Assembly (NCBI GenBank): GCA_946479225.1 | Contig: CAMLFI010000177.1 | Coordinates: 1 to 5,976 of the forward strand | From: an uncultured Mucilaginibacter sp. | GTDB taxonomy: Bacteria; Bacteroidota; Bacteroidia; Sphingobacteriales; Sphingobacteriaceae | DNA length: 5,976 nt | Direction: 5' to 3' | In this document: positions 1 through 5,930 of the stretch, in pieces | Layout of the letters: each line of letters begins with the position of its first letter | How positions within the stretch are numbered: position 1 is the stretch's first letter | Program-made: the position numbers and the translations under genes | The notes under the pieces: generated by a model | Told to the model about the DNA's origin: nothing | The model's input: the letters and a program-made list of their open reading frames with translations, nothing else | The model's database searches: none

Positions 1-815
1 CTATAACACTTGACGATGTGAAGGCTTATTATAAAGCTAATTATTCGCCTATGGCTACTAACCTGGTTGTGGTTGGAGATATTGATCAGGCCGCTATTAC
101 ACCTAAGTTGAGTTTCCTTAAAAAATGGCAGGGTGCCGATTTAAGCTTGCCTAAAATTCCGGCTGGTAGGGCAGTAACCCAAACGCAAATATTTTTGGTT
201 AACAAAGACAAAGCTCCACAATCAGAGATCCGCCTTGGCTATCTGGCACTGCCATATGATGCCACCGGCGACTATTACAAAGCCGGTTTGATGAACTATG
301 TATTAGGAGAAGCGTTTAACAGCAGATTAAATTTGAAGCTGCGTGAAGAAAAGGGTTATACCTATGGTGCAGGCTCGTACTTTACGGGCTCTGAGGTTTT
401 GGGTTATTTTATTGCCACGGCCGGTGTAAGAGCAAATGTGACCGACAGCGCGGTATACGAATTTATGAGTGATATACGCCGTTTCAGAGAGCAGGGGATA
501 ACCGATCAGGAATTAGCCTTTGTTAAAAGCGCCATTGGACAGAGCAAGGCGCTTAAATATGAAACTGCCTTGCAAAAAGCCTACTTTTTAGATGATATAG
601 CGAGATACAAGCTTGATCCTAATTTTATAAGTAAGCAGAACGAGATACTAAAAAATATCACCAAAGCCGAGATAAATGCCCTTGCAAAAAAATATTTACC
701 GATTGAAAATATGGTGATTGTTGTTGTGGGCGATAAAGCATCCATCATACCGGGCTTAGATAAGTTGGGTTACCCGATAACCGAATTGGACATGGAAGGA
801 CGTCCTGTTAAGTAA
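1..815 (+). CDS. M16 family metallopeptidase (insulinase/pitrilysin), 3' part only
   Basis: This is the C-terminal 270 codons of an M16-type zinc peptidase. The frame is open from position 3 with no start in sight. The first residues, ITLDDVKAYYKANYSP, followed by LVVVGDID, are the conserved end of one M16 domain's substrate-facing half, so the GTG at 18 is an internal valine and not a start. The next part is a typical M16 C-terminal (PF05193) domain: GEAFNSRLNLKLREEKGYTYG matches the family pattern 'G..(F)SRL...LRE..G.(T/A)Y', including the Arg and Tyr that in active family members help hold the substrate. The zinc motif HxxEH lies in the N-terminal domain and is not in the window, so activity cannot be judged. 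Bacteroidetes relatives are usually exported and act in the periplasm or outer envelope; the signal peptide would be upstream. The gene ends in TAA and is followed after 14 bp by a strong hairpin terminator. Family assignment is firm; substrate is unknown. Confidence 0.93.
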   Translation, partial: ITLDDVKAYYKANYSPMATNLVVVGDIDQAAITPKLSFLKKWQGADLSLPKIPAGRAVTQTQIFLVNKDKAPQSEIRLGYLALPYDATGDYYKAGLMNYVLGEAFNSRLNLKLREEKGYTYGAGSYFTGSEVLGYFIATAGVRANVTDSAVYEFMSDIRRFREQGITDQELAFVKSAIGQSKALKYETALQKAYFLDDIARYKLDPNFISKQNEILKNITKAEINALAKKYLPIENMVIVVVGDKASIIPGLDKLGYPITELDMEGRPVK

Positions 816-829
816 AGAGACTATATTAG

Positions 830-867
830 AAATAAAGAAAGGGATCTATTGATCCCTTTCTTTATTT
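830..867. terminator. Bidirectional intrinsic terminator between convergent genes
   Basis: A perfect 17-bp inverted repeat (arms 830-846 and 851-867) encloses a TATT loop. The stem has a GGGATC/GATCCC core nearest the loop and A/T-rich outer parts. Read on the plus strand, the right arm supplies T-rich sequence (CTTTCTTTATTT) for the M16 gene. Read on the minus strand, the same kind of sequence serves the SMR gene, whose stop is at 891. The symmetry and the position between convergent genes support one terminator shared by both. Confidence 0.9.
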
Positions 868-890
868 AGTAAAATACCGAAAACGGGCTA

Positions 891-1217
891 TCAGTGCGAA
901 ACGGCTTTCAGTCCAATTATCGAACCTATCAGCGTAGTGATGAAGAATAACCGCCAAAATGTAGCGGGATCTTTAAAAACAACTATCCCCATAATCACCG
1001 TTCCGATAGCGCCTATGCCGGTCCACACCGCGTAAGCGGTACCGATGGGTAGCGTTTGCGTCGCCTTTACCAGCAGTATCATACTTAAAGACATGGTAAC
1101 TACAAAGCCTGCAAACCACCAGTACATTTCTGTTCCTGATGTTTCTTTAACCTTACCCAAACAGGATGCAAAAGCTACCTCGCATAATCCTGCTATAATT
1201 ATGATGATCCAATTCAT
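891..1217 (-). CDS. SMR family transporter, Gdx/SugE-like subgroup
   Basis: A 108-residue inner-membrane protein of the small multidrug resistance family, with four predicted membrane helices at about residues 3-21, 32-50, 58-81 and 87-105. These proteins work as dual-topology dimers that exchange protons for a cation. The membrane glutamate E13 (AGLCEV) that carries protons and substrate is present. The segment LPIGTAYAVWTGIGAIG (56-72) and the ending IIGLKA are the signature of the Gdx/SugE subgroup, whose characterised members export guanidinium, rather than of EmrE. By alignment from memory, the Gdx site residues Ser, Tyr and Trp are kept (S45, Y62, W65), but the usual Trp three residues after E13 is Phe (F16), and the loop after helix 1 is about three residues longer (GKVKETSGTEMYWW). 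Substrate is therefore uncertain. The gene runs in the same direction as the response regulator, 57 bp downstream of it, but has its own -7 box. No guanidine riboswitch is visible upstream, as the leader is too short for one. Confidence 0.93.
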   Translation of the reverse strand: MNWIIIIIAGLCEVAFASCLGKVKETSGTEMYWWFAGFVVTMSLSMILLVKATQTLPIGTAYAVWTGIGAIGTVIMGIVVFKDPATFWRLFFITTLIGSIIGLKAVSH

Positions 1218-1230
1218 AGGTGTTTTGAAG

Positions 1231-1238
1231 CAAAGATA
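1231..1238 (-). promoter_or_regulatory. Bacteroidetes-type -7 promoter box for the SMR gene
   Basis: On the minus strand this reads TATCTTTG, a full match to the Bacteroidetes sigma consensus TAnnTTTG. It ends 13 bp before the SMR start codon, implying a 5' leader of roughly 10 bases. I see no convincing TTG/TTTG -33 element at the usual distance, so the call rests on the -7 box and its position. Confidence 0.5.
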
Positions 1239-1274
1239 GGAATTGGATAAGTTACTACCCGATAGAATTGTTAC

Positions 1275-1907
1275 CTATATGATCTTACGCTCGTAAGCAT
1301 ATTTAAGTAAACCCACCACAGTTTGGGTGTTTGTTTTTCTGAAAATATTTTTCCGGTGGGTCTCTATTGTGCGCTCACTGATAAACAACAAATGCGCAAT
1401 TTGCTTATTGCTGTATTCGCGCTCTATCATCCTAATGATCTCTATTTCGCGATCTGTAAGGTGATTGCCTTCCTGGTTGTCTTTATAAGCTTCAACCAGT
1501 CGCTTGGTAATATCAGCACTGTAATAGTTACCCCCTGTCGCTATTTTTTTAAGTGCCTCTTCCAACTCTTGTATGCCCGTGTTTTTTAAGATGAAGCCGG
1601 ATACACCTGCATCCATCATCTCGCTTACTACCATGCTGTCACCAAACATGGATAGTGCAAGCACCTTAATGTCGGGATACTGCTTGCGTACGTGGCGTGT
1701 AAGCTCTGCGCCACTCATGCCGGTCATGCTTACATCAGTTAGTAAAATATTTACAGGGGTGTCTTTAAGCAGGTCCATCGCCTTTTCCGGGTCATTACTA
1801 ACGCCGGCTATCTCAAACCCGGGGATAGCTTTAATGAGCATACTTAAACCATCAATCACCATCTGGTGATCGTCAACAATAAATATTTTATAAGTGGTCG
1901 TCATCAT
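1275..1907 (-). CDS. NarL/FixJ-type response regulator (receiver + LuxR HTH)
   Basis: A 210-residue cytoplasmic DNA-binding response regulator. The receiver domain spans about residues 6-122: acidic pair D12/D13, phospho-acceptor D58 (LLTDVSM), switch serine S86 (ALSM) and conserved lysine K108 (ILKN). The GerE/LuxR-type helix-turn-helix spans about 149-210: LTDREIEIIRMIEREYSNKQIA, then ISERTIETHRKNIFRK as the recognition region. All phosphorylation residues are present. The proline that usually follows the Met after the phospho-Asp (D-x-x-M-P) is Thr here, a mild oddity. The start is a tandem ATG-ATG at 1907/1904; either could be used. It begins 4 bp after the kinase stop, so the two are almost certainly one transcript and translationally coupled. 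The partner is very likely the upstream TPR kinase. Target genes cannot be read from the sequence; the divergent lipoprotein gene and the kinase operon itself are the obvious candidates. Confidence 0.96.
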   Translation of the reverse strand: MMTTTYKIFIVDDHQMVIDGLSMLIKAIPGFEIAGVSNDPEKAMDLLKDTPVNILLTDVSMTGMSGAELTRHVRKQYPDIKVLALSMFGDSMVVSEMMDAGVSGFILKNTGIQELEEALKKIATGGNYYSADITKRLVEAYKDNQEGNHLTDREIEIIRMIEREYSNKQIAHLLFISERTIETHRKNIFRKTNTQTVVGLLKYAYERKII

Positions 1908-1911
1908 TAAT

Positions 1912-3927
1912 TCAGGTTAAAGGTACGTAAATGGCTACCAATGTGCCTTTGCCCGGTGCAGACGAAAAATCAACGGTGCCTTTAAGGTAGGTGAGGCGGG
2001 TGATGATATTCTTTATACCAATGCCTTCAAAGTTTTCTTTTTTGTAGGTATCAAACCCTTTGCCGTTATCTTCAACCATGGCGCTAACGCCACCCTCGTC
2101 CCTGGCAAGCTGTATGTCCAGCCGACTTGCCTCGGCATGCTTTATTACGTTGTTTACACATTCCTGTAAAATGCGATACAGCACAATTTCGGTATTACTG
2201 TCCAATCTTTCTGCAAGGCCTGATGTTTCAACAGTCACCTTTAATTTATCACCATCTATTTTGGTTACAAAATCCTTAACAGCGCTTGCCAGGCCCGTTT
2301 TTAAAAGGATATTGGGCATCATTTGATGGGCAATGGTGCGCACCTCTTTACAGCTCTCATCAACAAGGGCCATTGTTTTATCGGCTAAAAATGCATCCTC
2401 TGGTTTGCTAAAATCAATGCGGCCCAGCAAGCTAGCCAAATTCAACCTTACTACCGAGAACGTTTGCCCCACACCATCGTGCAGATCAGCGGCAATGCGC
2501 TTACGTTCGCGTTCCTCAGCTTCGATAATACCTTTTGACGCGATGGTCTGCTGATGAATAACTTCGGCCTGTAAACGCGCTTCTTGTTTTAACTTATAAC
2601 GATTGTAAAATAGAGCAGCTAATATTAATATGATAAAGAATGAGCCGCTTATTATGCCTATAGTTGCATTGCTCTGTGATATTTTAAGTTGCTGAACAGT
2701 GGTTTGATGATTTAATAAGGCGATCTGTTTTTCCTTTTTCTCTGTCTCGTATTTGGTTTGCAACTCCTGTATGGTTTTTGAGTTGGCATCATTAAATAAA
2801 GTAGCGTTTGTTTTATGGAACCTGTCCAGGTAATCAAAGGCTTTGGTCATGTTGCCTTTGCTTTTGTATAGCTGCGCCAGTTCATCATAAATACGCATTC
2901 GCTCTTTTAACAATCCGGCTTGATTACTTATATCAAGGGCCTCCAGATAATAGTGTTCGGCTTTTACATATTCTTTAATGCTGCTGTACGCTTCCCCTAA
3001 TTTAATAAGCGATTTTACAATAGCCGGTTTTTTGCCTATCTCTCGGCGTTTAGCCAAGGCCTTTAAGCTATATTCAATCGCCATAGCATAATGGCCCTGC
3101 TGATACTCCATTTCGCCCAAATTACTGTAGGCTGTTGCAATTGCCGTAGGGTAGTTAACCTTTGATGCATATAAAATGGCATTGTCGAAATTAATTTTAG
3201 CCACCTTAAAATCGTCCTGATCAAGCGCTATGCCCGCTATGTTATTGTAAGCGGTTGCCATGCTGGCGTAGTTATTCGTTTTTGTGTGCAACCGCAGCGC
3301 ATTTTGCGCGTATTGCGAAGCCAGCTTATAGTTTTTCTGATCCCAATATATTACGCAAATATTGCTGGATAACTTTGCCTGCATAGGCTCGTCGGCGTAT
3401 TTTTCGGCCACTGTTATCGCTTTAACATAATTGTCGAGCGCGGGCGTATAATTACCCTGTTCGTAATAAATTATGCCGATGCTGTTATAAGTGGCTGATA
3501 GTAGAGGGTCGTTAGTTTCCCGGCGGATCTTTAATGCTTTTTTATGGTATTCAAACGCCTTTTCGTAATTATCAAGACTGTACCATGTACCACCCAGGTT
3601 ATTGTAAGCTTTCGCAATGCGCGTTTGATCATTGGTCTTTTGATAGTAGCTCAGGGCATCTGTAAAATACTTTAAAGCATCGTTGTATTTGTCTTTAGCA
3701 TCATAGATTAAACCGGCGAGGTTAAAAGCATCTCCTAATACATTGTACATTTTTGTTTGCCGGGTTTGGCGAATAACATCATTAGTTATAGCAAGGGCGC
3801 TGTCGGGCTTTGTTTTCCTTAATTCGTCGGCTAATTTTAGTTGTTTCTCAAATTTAGCGGCGGGCACCGTTTGCGCAACCAGGCAATAAGGCAGTAAAAG
3901 GATTAACGTCAAAATATAAAGCCTCAT
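1912..3927 (-). CDS. TPR-repeat sensor histidine kinase (HisKA_3/HATPase_c)
   Basis: A 671-residue membrane sensor kinase. Domains in order: signal peptide (1-18, ending CLVAQ); eight TPR units at an exact 40-residue spacing (about 61-380), preceded by a possible degenerate one at 24-57; a probable coiled-coil linker rich in K/E/Q (381-418); one membrane helix (about 421-441); HisKA_3 dimerisation domain (467-535) with phospho-acceptor H483 in DLHDGVGQ; and HATPase_c (about 575-671) with N box Q588-E-C-V-N-N, G1 box DNGKG (620-624) and G2 box GIG (635-637). The signal peptide and single later helix put the TPR array in the periplasm and the kinase in the cytoplasm. The DxxxQ after the histidine (D484...Q488) is the motif linked to phosphatase activity in NarX-type kinases, so it may also dephosphorylate its partner. 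The ATG at 3927 follows a run of seven A's and starts the signal peptide. The kinase is first in the operon with the response regulator. The periplasmic ligand is unknown; TPRs suggest a protein or peptide. Confidence 0.96.
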   Translation of the reverse strand: MRLYILTLILLLPYCLVAQTVPAAKFEKQLKLADELRKTKPDSALAITNDVIRQTRQTKMYNVLGDAFNLAGLIYDAKDKYNDALKYFTDALSYYQKTNDQTRIAKAYNNLGGTWYSLDNYEKAFEYHKKALKIRRETNDPLLSATYNSIGIIYYEQGNYTPALDNYVKAITVAEKYADEPMQAKLSSNICVIYWDQKNYKLASQYAQNALRLHTKTNNYASMATAYNNIAGIALDQDDFKVAKINFDNAILYASKVNYPTAIATAYSNLGEMEYQQGHYAMAIEYSLKALAKRREIGKKPAIVKSLIKLGEAYSSIKEYVKAEHYYLEALDISNQAGLLKERMRIYDELAQLYKSKGNMTKAFDYLDRFHKTNATLFNDANSKTIQELQTKYETEKKEKQIALLNHQTTVQQLKISQSNATIGIISGSFFIILILAALFYNRYKLKQEARLQAEVIHQQTIASKGIIEAEERERKRIAADLHDGVGQTFSVVRLNLASLLGRIDFSKPEDAFLADKTMALVDESCKEVRTIAHQMMPNILLKTGLASAVKDFVTKIDGDKLKVTVETSGLAERLDSNTEIVLYRILQECVNNVIKHAEASRLDIQLARDEGGVSAMVEDNGKGFDTYKKENFEGIGIKNIITRLTYLKGTVDFSSAPGKGTLVAIYVPLT
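2787..3747 (-). repeat. Eight in-phase TPR-coding units, 120-bp period
   Basis: Within the kinase, residues 61-380 divide into eight units of exactly 40 residues with no insertion or deletion between them. Each has an [A/S]-x-x-x-N/x-[L/I]-G/A-x-x-[Y/W] first helix (for example AYNNLGGTWY, TYNSIGIIYY, AYNNIAGIAL, AYSNLGEMEY, SLIKLGEAYS) and an [Y/F]-x-x-A second helix (YEKAFEYHKKAL, YTPALDNYVKAI, YAMAIEYSLKAL, YVKAEHYYLEAL). The units are diverged in sequence, so this is an old protein repeat and not a recent DNA duplication. Confidence 0.85.
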
Positions 3928-4082
3928 TTTTTTTATGGGATGATCCGGTTTAACTATCAGGGATTTGACAATTTGAATATGCTTATTTTTTTTGAATTAA
4001 TAAGTGCTGATAAATACGGATCGGCGATGCAAGTTGACTATTATAAATACAGTAAGCAATGCCGTGTTAAGGGCATCTTTAA

Positions 4083-4190
4083 TTGCGTGTAACAGGGTAC
4101 TTCATCCACAGCGTAAGTGCCGGCTGCGTAAACCACGTAGTAAAAGATACCGTTGCAACGGTATTTCAGCGCCGGGTTGCTATACGCAAC
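4083..4190. repeat. Imperfect inverted repeat enclosing about 80 bp
   Basis: Arm 4083-4095 can pair with arm 4177-4189 over 13 positions as RNA: ten Watson-Crick pairs, two G-U pairs (4089/4183, 4095/4177) and one mismatch (4092/4180). The right arm also forms its own small hairpin, GTTGC-TATAC-GCAAC (4176-4190). The arms are flanked by similar six-base words, CTTTAA (4077-4082) and CTTTGA (4190-4195), the second overlapping the arm by one base. This could be a structured leader, a regulatory region or the remnant of a small mobile repeat; nothing here decides between them. Confidence 0.35.
4147..4164. promoter_or_regulatory. Perfect 18-bp palindrome, candidate operator
   Basis: ATACCGTTGCAACGGTAT is exactly self-complementary over 18 bases with no spacer. 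It lies 51 bp before the lipoprotein start codon, inside the divergent spacer. With equal base frequencies, a perfect 18-bp palindrome is expected about 0.02 times in a window this long. Position and symmetry suit a dimeric regulator. The adjacent NarL-type response regulator is a candidate binder by proximity only; the sequence does not match a consensus that I can name. It is followed by CAGC, not by a T-run, so it is not a terminator. Confidence 0.45.
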
Positions 4191-4194
4191 TTTG
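4187..4194 (+). promoter_or_regulatory. Possible -7 box for the lipoprotein gene
   Basis: CAACTTTG matches the Bacteroidetes -7 consensus TAnnTTTG except at its first base, and ends 21 bp before the ATG at 4216, giving a plausible 15-base leader. The palindrome at 4147-4164 would then sit about 36-53 bp upstream of the inferred start of transcription, where an activator or repressor could act. The match is incomplete and the -33 region is weak. Confidence 0.3.
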
Positions 4195-4215
4195 ACAGCA
4201 AAAGAACTCTTAAAA

Positions 4216-5796
4216 ATGAAAACAATCAAACTCTTATCAGCAGCTTACATCTTTGCATGTTTGTTATTTTGTATCACGATATCTTCGTGTAAAAAAGATC
4301 CGGGAACAACACCTACTGAGGTAATCCTTCCAACAATTACCGGCATAAGCCCTAAAAATCCCGTACCCGGCGACGTTGTAACCGTTACCGGAACAGGCTT
4401 TGGCACTGTTGTGACCGACGTTAAAGTAACCATAGGTACACAGGTTATCACCATAACTACCGTTAGTGATACCCAGGTAAAATTTACACTGCCGACCGGT
4501 ATAACCGCCGGCGACCTTGCCGTCGCCATAAAAAACATCAATGCTAAAAACACCGATCCGACTGGCGTAACTATTACGCCTCAACCTGCCCCTGTAGCGG
4601 TTACCATATTATCAATAAGCCCGGCCCAGGCTAAGGTTGGCGATGTGATAACTGTTTTGGGCACAGGTTTTAGCGCGACTATTACTGATAACGTTTTTAA
4701 ATTTAATGGTGCAACTGCGGTTGTGCAAAGTGTTTTGCTTGGCAGTATGCAGGTGGTGGTGCCTGCCGGTGCTACAACCGGATTGGTTAGCCTAAGTGTA
4801 AAAGGCGCTGCTGCTGTTAGCGGACCTCAGTTTACATTAGACGTTGCCACGCCGGGTAGCAGTGTAGATTATATTAATGTAATAAGCGGCACAGCAAAGT
4901 TCAATAAAGTTGCCACGGCCAATGATGATATCTCTGATATATTTATTGATAAGAATACCAATACGCTTTACTTTTCTGATTATTACAATATGGGAGCGAG
5001 CGCAGGTAATACAATTTATAAAATGAATTTGACCGGCGGTAGCCCAAGCAAATTAACAACCGACGCACGGATTACCAATATTCAGTATATCACTACAGAC
5101 GCAACAGGAAACGTTTTCGCGCTGAAATACCAGGACAACGCAATACAAAAAGCTACTATTTATAAAATATCGGCAGATGGCAACACCATCACCGAAATTA
5201 AGAAAGACATTGCCTTGTTTGGTGATGGTGCAAAACGCCTTTATGTAGACTCAGAAGGTACAATTTGGCTTGGACACAGCAATAAGCTGGACGCGACAAA
5301 CACTTATGTTTATGTGAGCAGCCATAACGCCAACAGCGCTGTTGACGGACCTTTATACAAGGGTGACGTAGCTTACGTTGCCAACTATTCTACCTATAAC
5401 ATCGTCTATAAAACACTTAACCTGGTAAGCGGTGTTGATGCCACCACTGATTTTACTTTGCAAGGGCTGTTTACGCAGGATGACAGTAAAATAACTTCTA
5501 ATGGCGATGGGCCGCGCTTGTCGACATTTGCGTTGGACGGCAGTGAGAACTGTTATGTAATCTACCCGTTATCATATCAAACCGGACAATTAACGCAGAC
5601 TTACCTTATCCGTAAAACTAAAAACGGCAGCGGTACAAGTTCGCTTATTACCAAATTTAACACCAAATATTCGGGAACAAACCCTATAGTAGAACCACAA
5701 GGCGGCCTGCGTGTTAAACCTATAATGGCAGCTGATAACAGTGGCAACTTATATTTAAAATACAACTCTAAAGAGATCATCAAGATCTCTCAATAG
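4216..5796 (+). CDS. IPT/TIG-domain surface lipoprotein with C-terminal beta-propeller-like region
   Basis: A 526-residue lipoprotein. The start chosen is the ATG at 4216, after an A-rich stretch, because it begins a clean lipoprotein signal peptide: KTIK, a hydrophobic core, then lipobox I-S-S-C with the lipidated Cys at 25. The frame stays open upstream to a TTG at 4153, but that would bury the signal. The mature N-terminus CKKDPG is typical of Bacteroidetes outer-membrane lipoproteins. Two IPT/TIG immunoglobulin-like domains follow: about 39-122 (PTITGISPKNPVPGDVVTVT, GTGFG) and 127-210 (ILSISPAQAKVGDVITVLGT, GFS). The rest (about 215-526) has recurring 'D..(G/N)..(Y/F/W)' strands near residues 245, 295, 345, 441 and 507, spaced about 50 apart for the first three, which fits an NHL/SMP-30-like propeller. 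Such proteins are often surface glycan- or protein-binding partners in Sus-like loci, but no susC/susD gene is in the window. It is transcribed alone and ends at a terminator. Function unknown. Confidence 0.92.
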   Translation: MKTIKLLSAAYIFACLLFCITISSCKKDPGTTPTEVILPTITGISPKNPVPGDVVTVTGTGFGTVVTDVKVTIGTQVITITTVSDTQVKFTLPTGITAGDLAVAIKNINAKNTDPTGVTITPQPAPVAVTILSISPAQAKVGDVITVLGTGFSATITDNVFKFNGATAVVQSVLLGSMQVVVPAGATTGLVSLSVKGAAAVSGPQFTLDVATPGSSVDYINVISGTAKFNKVATANDDISDIFIDKNTNTLYFSDYYNMGASAGNTIYKMNLTGGSPSKLTTDARITNIQYITTDATGNVFALKYQDNAIQKATIYKISADGNTITEIKKDIALFGDGAKRLYVDSEGTIWLGHSNKLDATNTYVYVSSHNANSAVDGPLYKGDVAYVANYSTYNIVYKTLNLVSGVDATTDFTLQGLFTQDDSKITSNGDGPRLSTFALDGSENCYVIYPLSYQTGQLTQTYLIRKTKNGSGTSSLITKFNTKYSGTNPIVEPQGGLRVKPIMAADNSGNLYLKYNSKEIIKISQ

Positions 5797-5821
5797 ACAA
5801 TTATTAATTTAGGAGGACTGC

Positions 5822-5858
5822 TCAGGGCGGGGTTAATTAACTTCGTCCTGATTTTTTT
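5822..5858 (+). terminator. Rho-independent terminator of the lipoprotein gene
   Basis: Arms 5822-5834 and 5839-5851 pair over 13 positions as RNA, including three G-U pairs, around an AATT loop, and are followed directly by seven T's (5852-5858). The hairpin begins 26 bp after the lipoprotein stop, so the gene is probably not cotranscribed with the one starting at 5931. On the opposite strand the stem has C-A mismatches and no T-run, so it works in one direction only. Confidence 0.85.
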
Positions 5859-5910
5859 GTCAAAACGAATTGGGCTTCAATCATTGTTATCTTACCCAAC
5901 AAGCCACCCA

Positions 5911-5926
5911 TAAATTTGTATTTTTG
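5911..5926 (+). promoter_or_regulatory. Two abutting -7 boxes before the VF530-like gene
   Basis: TAAATTTG (5911-5918) and TATTTTTG (5919-5926) are both complete matches to TAnnTTTG and sit back to back. The second ends only 4 bp before the ATG at 5931. If transcription starts about five bases past the box, the first gives a leader of about 8 bases and the second an almost leaderless message. A TTG at 5884-5886 could act as a -33 element for the first box, although the 24-bp gap is a little long. Confidence 0.5.
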
Positions 5927-5930
5927 CCCC

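Larger units (their letters stand above)
3928..4215. other. Divergent intergenic spacer with inverted-repeat structure
   Basis: This 288-bp spacer separates the divergently transcribed kinase operon and lipoprotein gene. The kinase-proximal half (3928-4070) is A/T-rich, and I could not find a TAnnTTTG box for the kinase there. The lipoprotein-proximal half (about 4083-4190) is more G/C-rich and holds the perfect palindrome at 4147-4164, a short hairpin at 4176-4190 and a long imperfect inverted repeat. Short reading frames exist on both strands, but none has a convincing start context or recognisable product. It must contain the promoters of both flanking genes. Confidence 0.7.

Noticed and set aside
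18..20. GTG at 18 as the start of the M16 gene
   Set aside because: The frame is open to the window edge and the preceding codons (ITLDD) are part of the conserved M16 sequence, so the gene begins upstream.
1045..2554. Plus-strand frames opposite the SMR, regulator and kinase genes
   Set aside because: Each lies entirely or mostly over a minus-strand gene with conserved motifs and has no family resemblance.
3964..3969. TTGACA resembling a sigma-70 -35 box in the spacer
   Set aside because: No -10 box lies at 16-18 bp, and this group does not use the E. coli-type consensus.
4153..4215. Upstream TTG start that would add 21 residues to the lipoprotein
   Set aside because: It falls inside the palindrome, would put a non-signal sequence in front of the lipoprotein signal peptide, and the ATG at 4216 has an A-rich upstream tract and a standard K-rich signal start.
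4004..4292. Short open frames on both strands of the divergent spacer
   Set aside because: They overlap each other, are rich in Cys/Arg, have no recognisable domain, and their shared peptides are explained by the palindromic and inverted-repeat DNA.
4245..4584. Two antisense frames of about 100 codons opposite the TIG domains
   Set aside because: They are shadows of a Thr/Val-rich coding sequence; the plus-strand frame has clear domains and a signal peptide.
5772..5790. Hairpin AGAGATC-ATCAA-GATCTCT at the end of the lipoprotein gene
   Set aside because: It lies inside the coding sequence and has no T-run after it; the stronger hairpin with seven T's at 5822-5858 is the terminator.
5811..5816. 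AGGAGG resembling a Shine-Dalgarno site
   Set aside because: No start codon with an open frame follows at a suitable distance, and Bacteroidetes genes here do not use Shine-Dalgarno sites.
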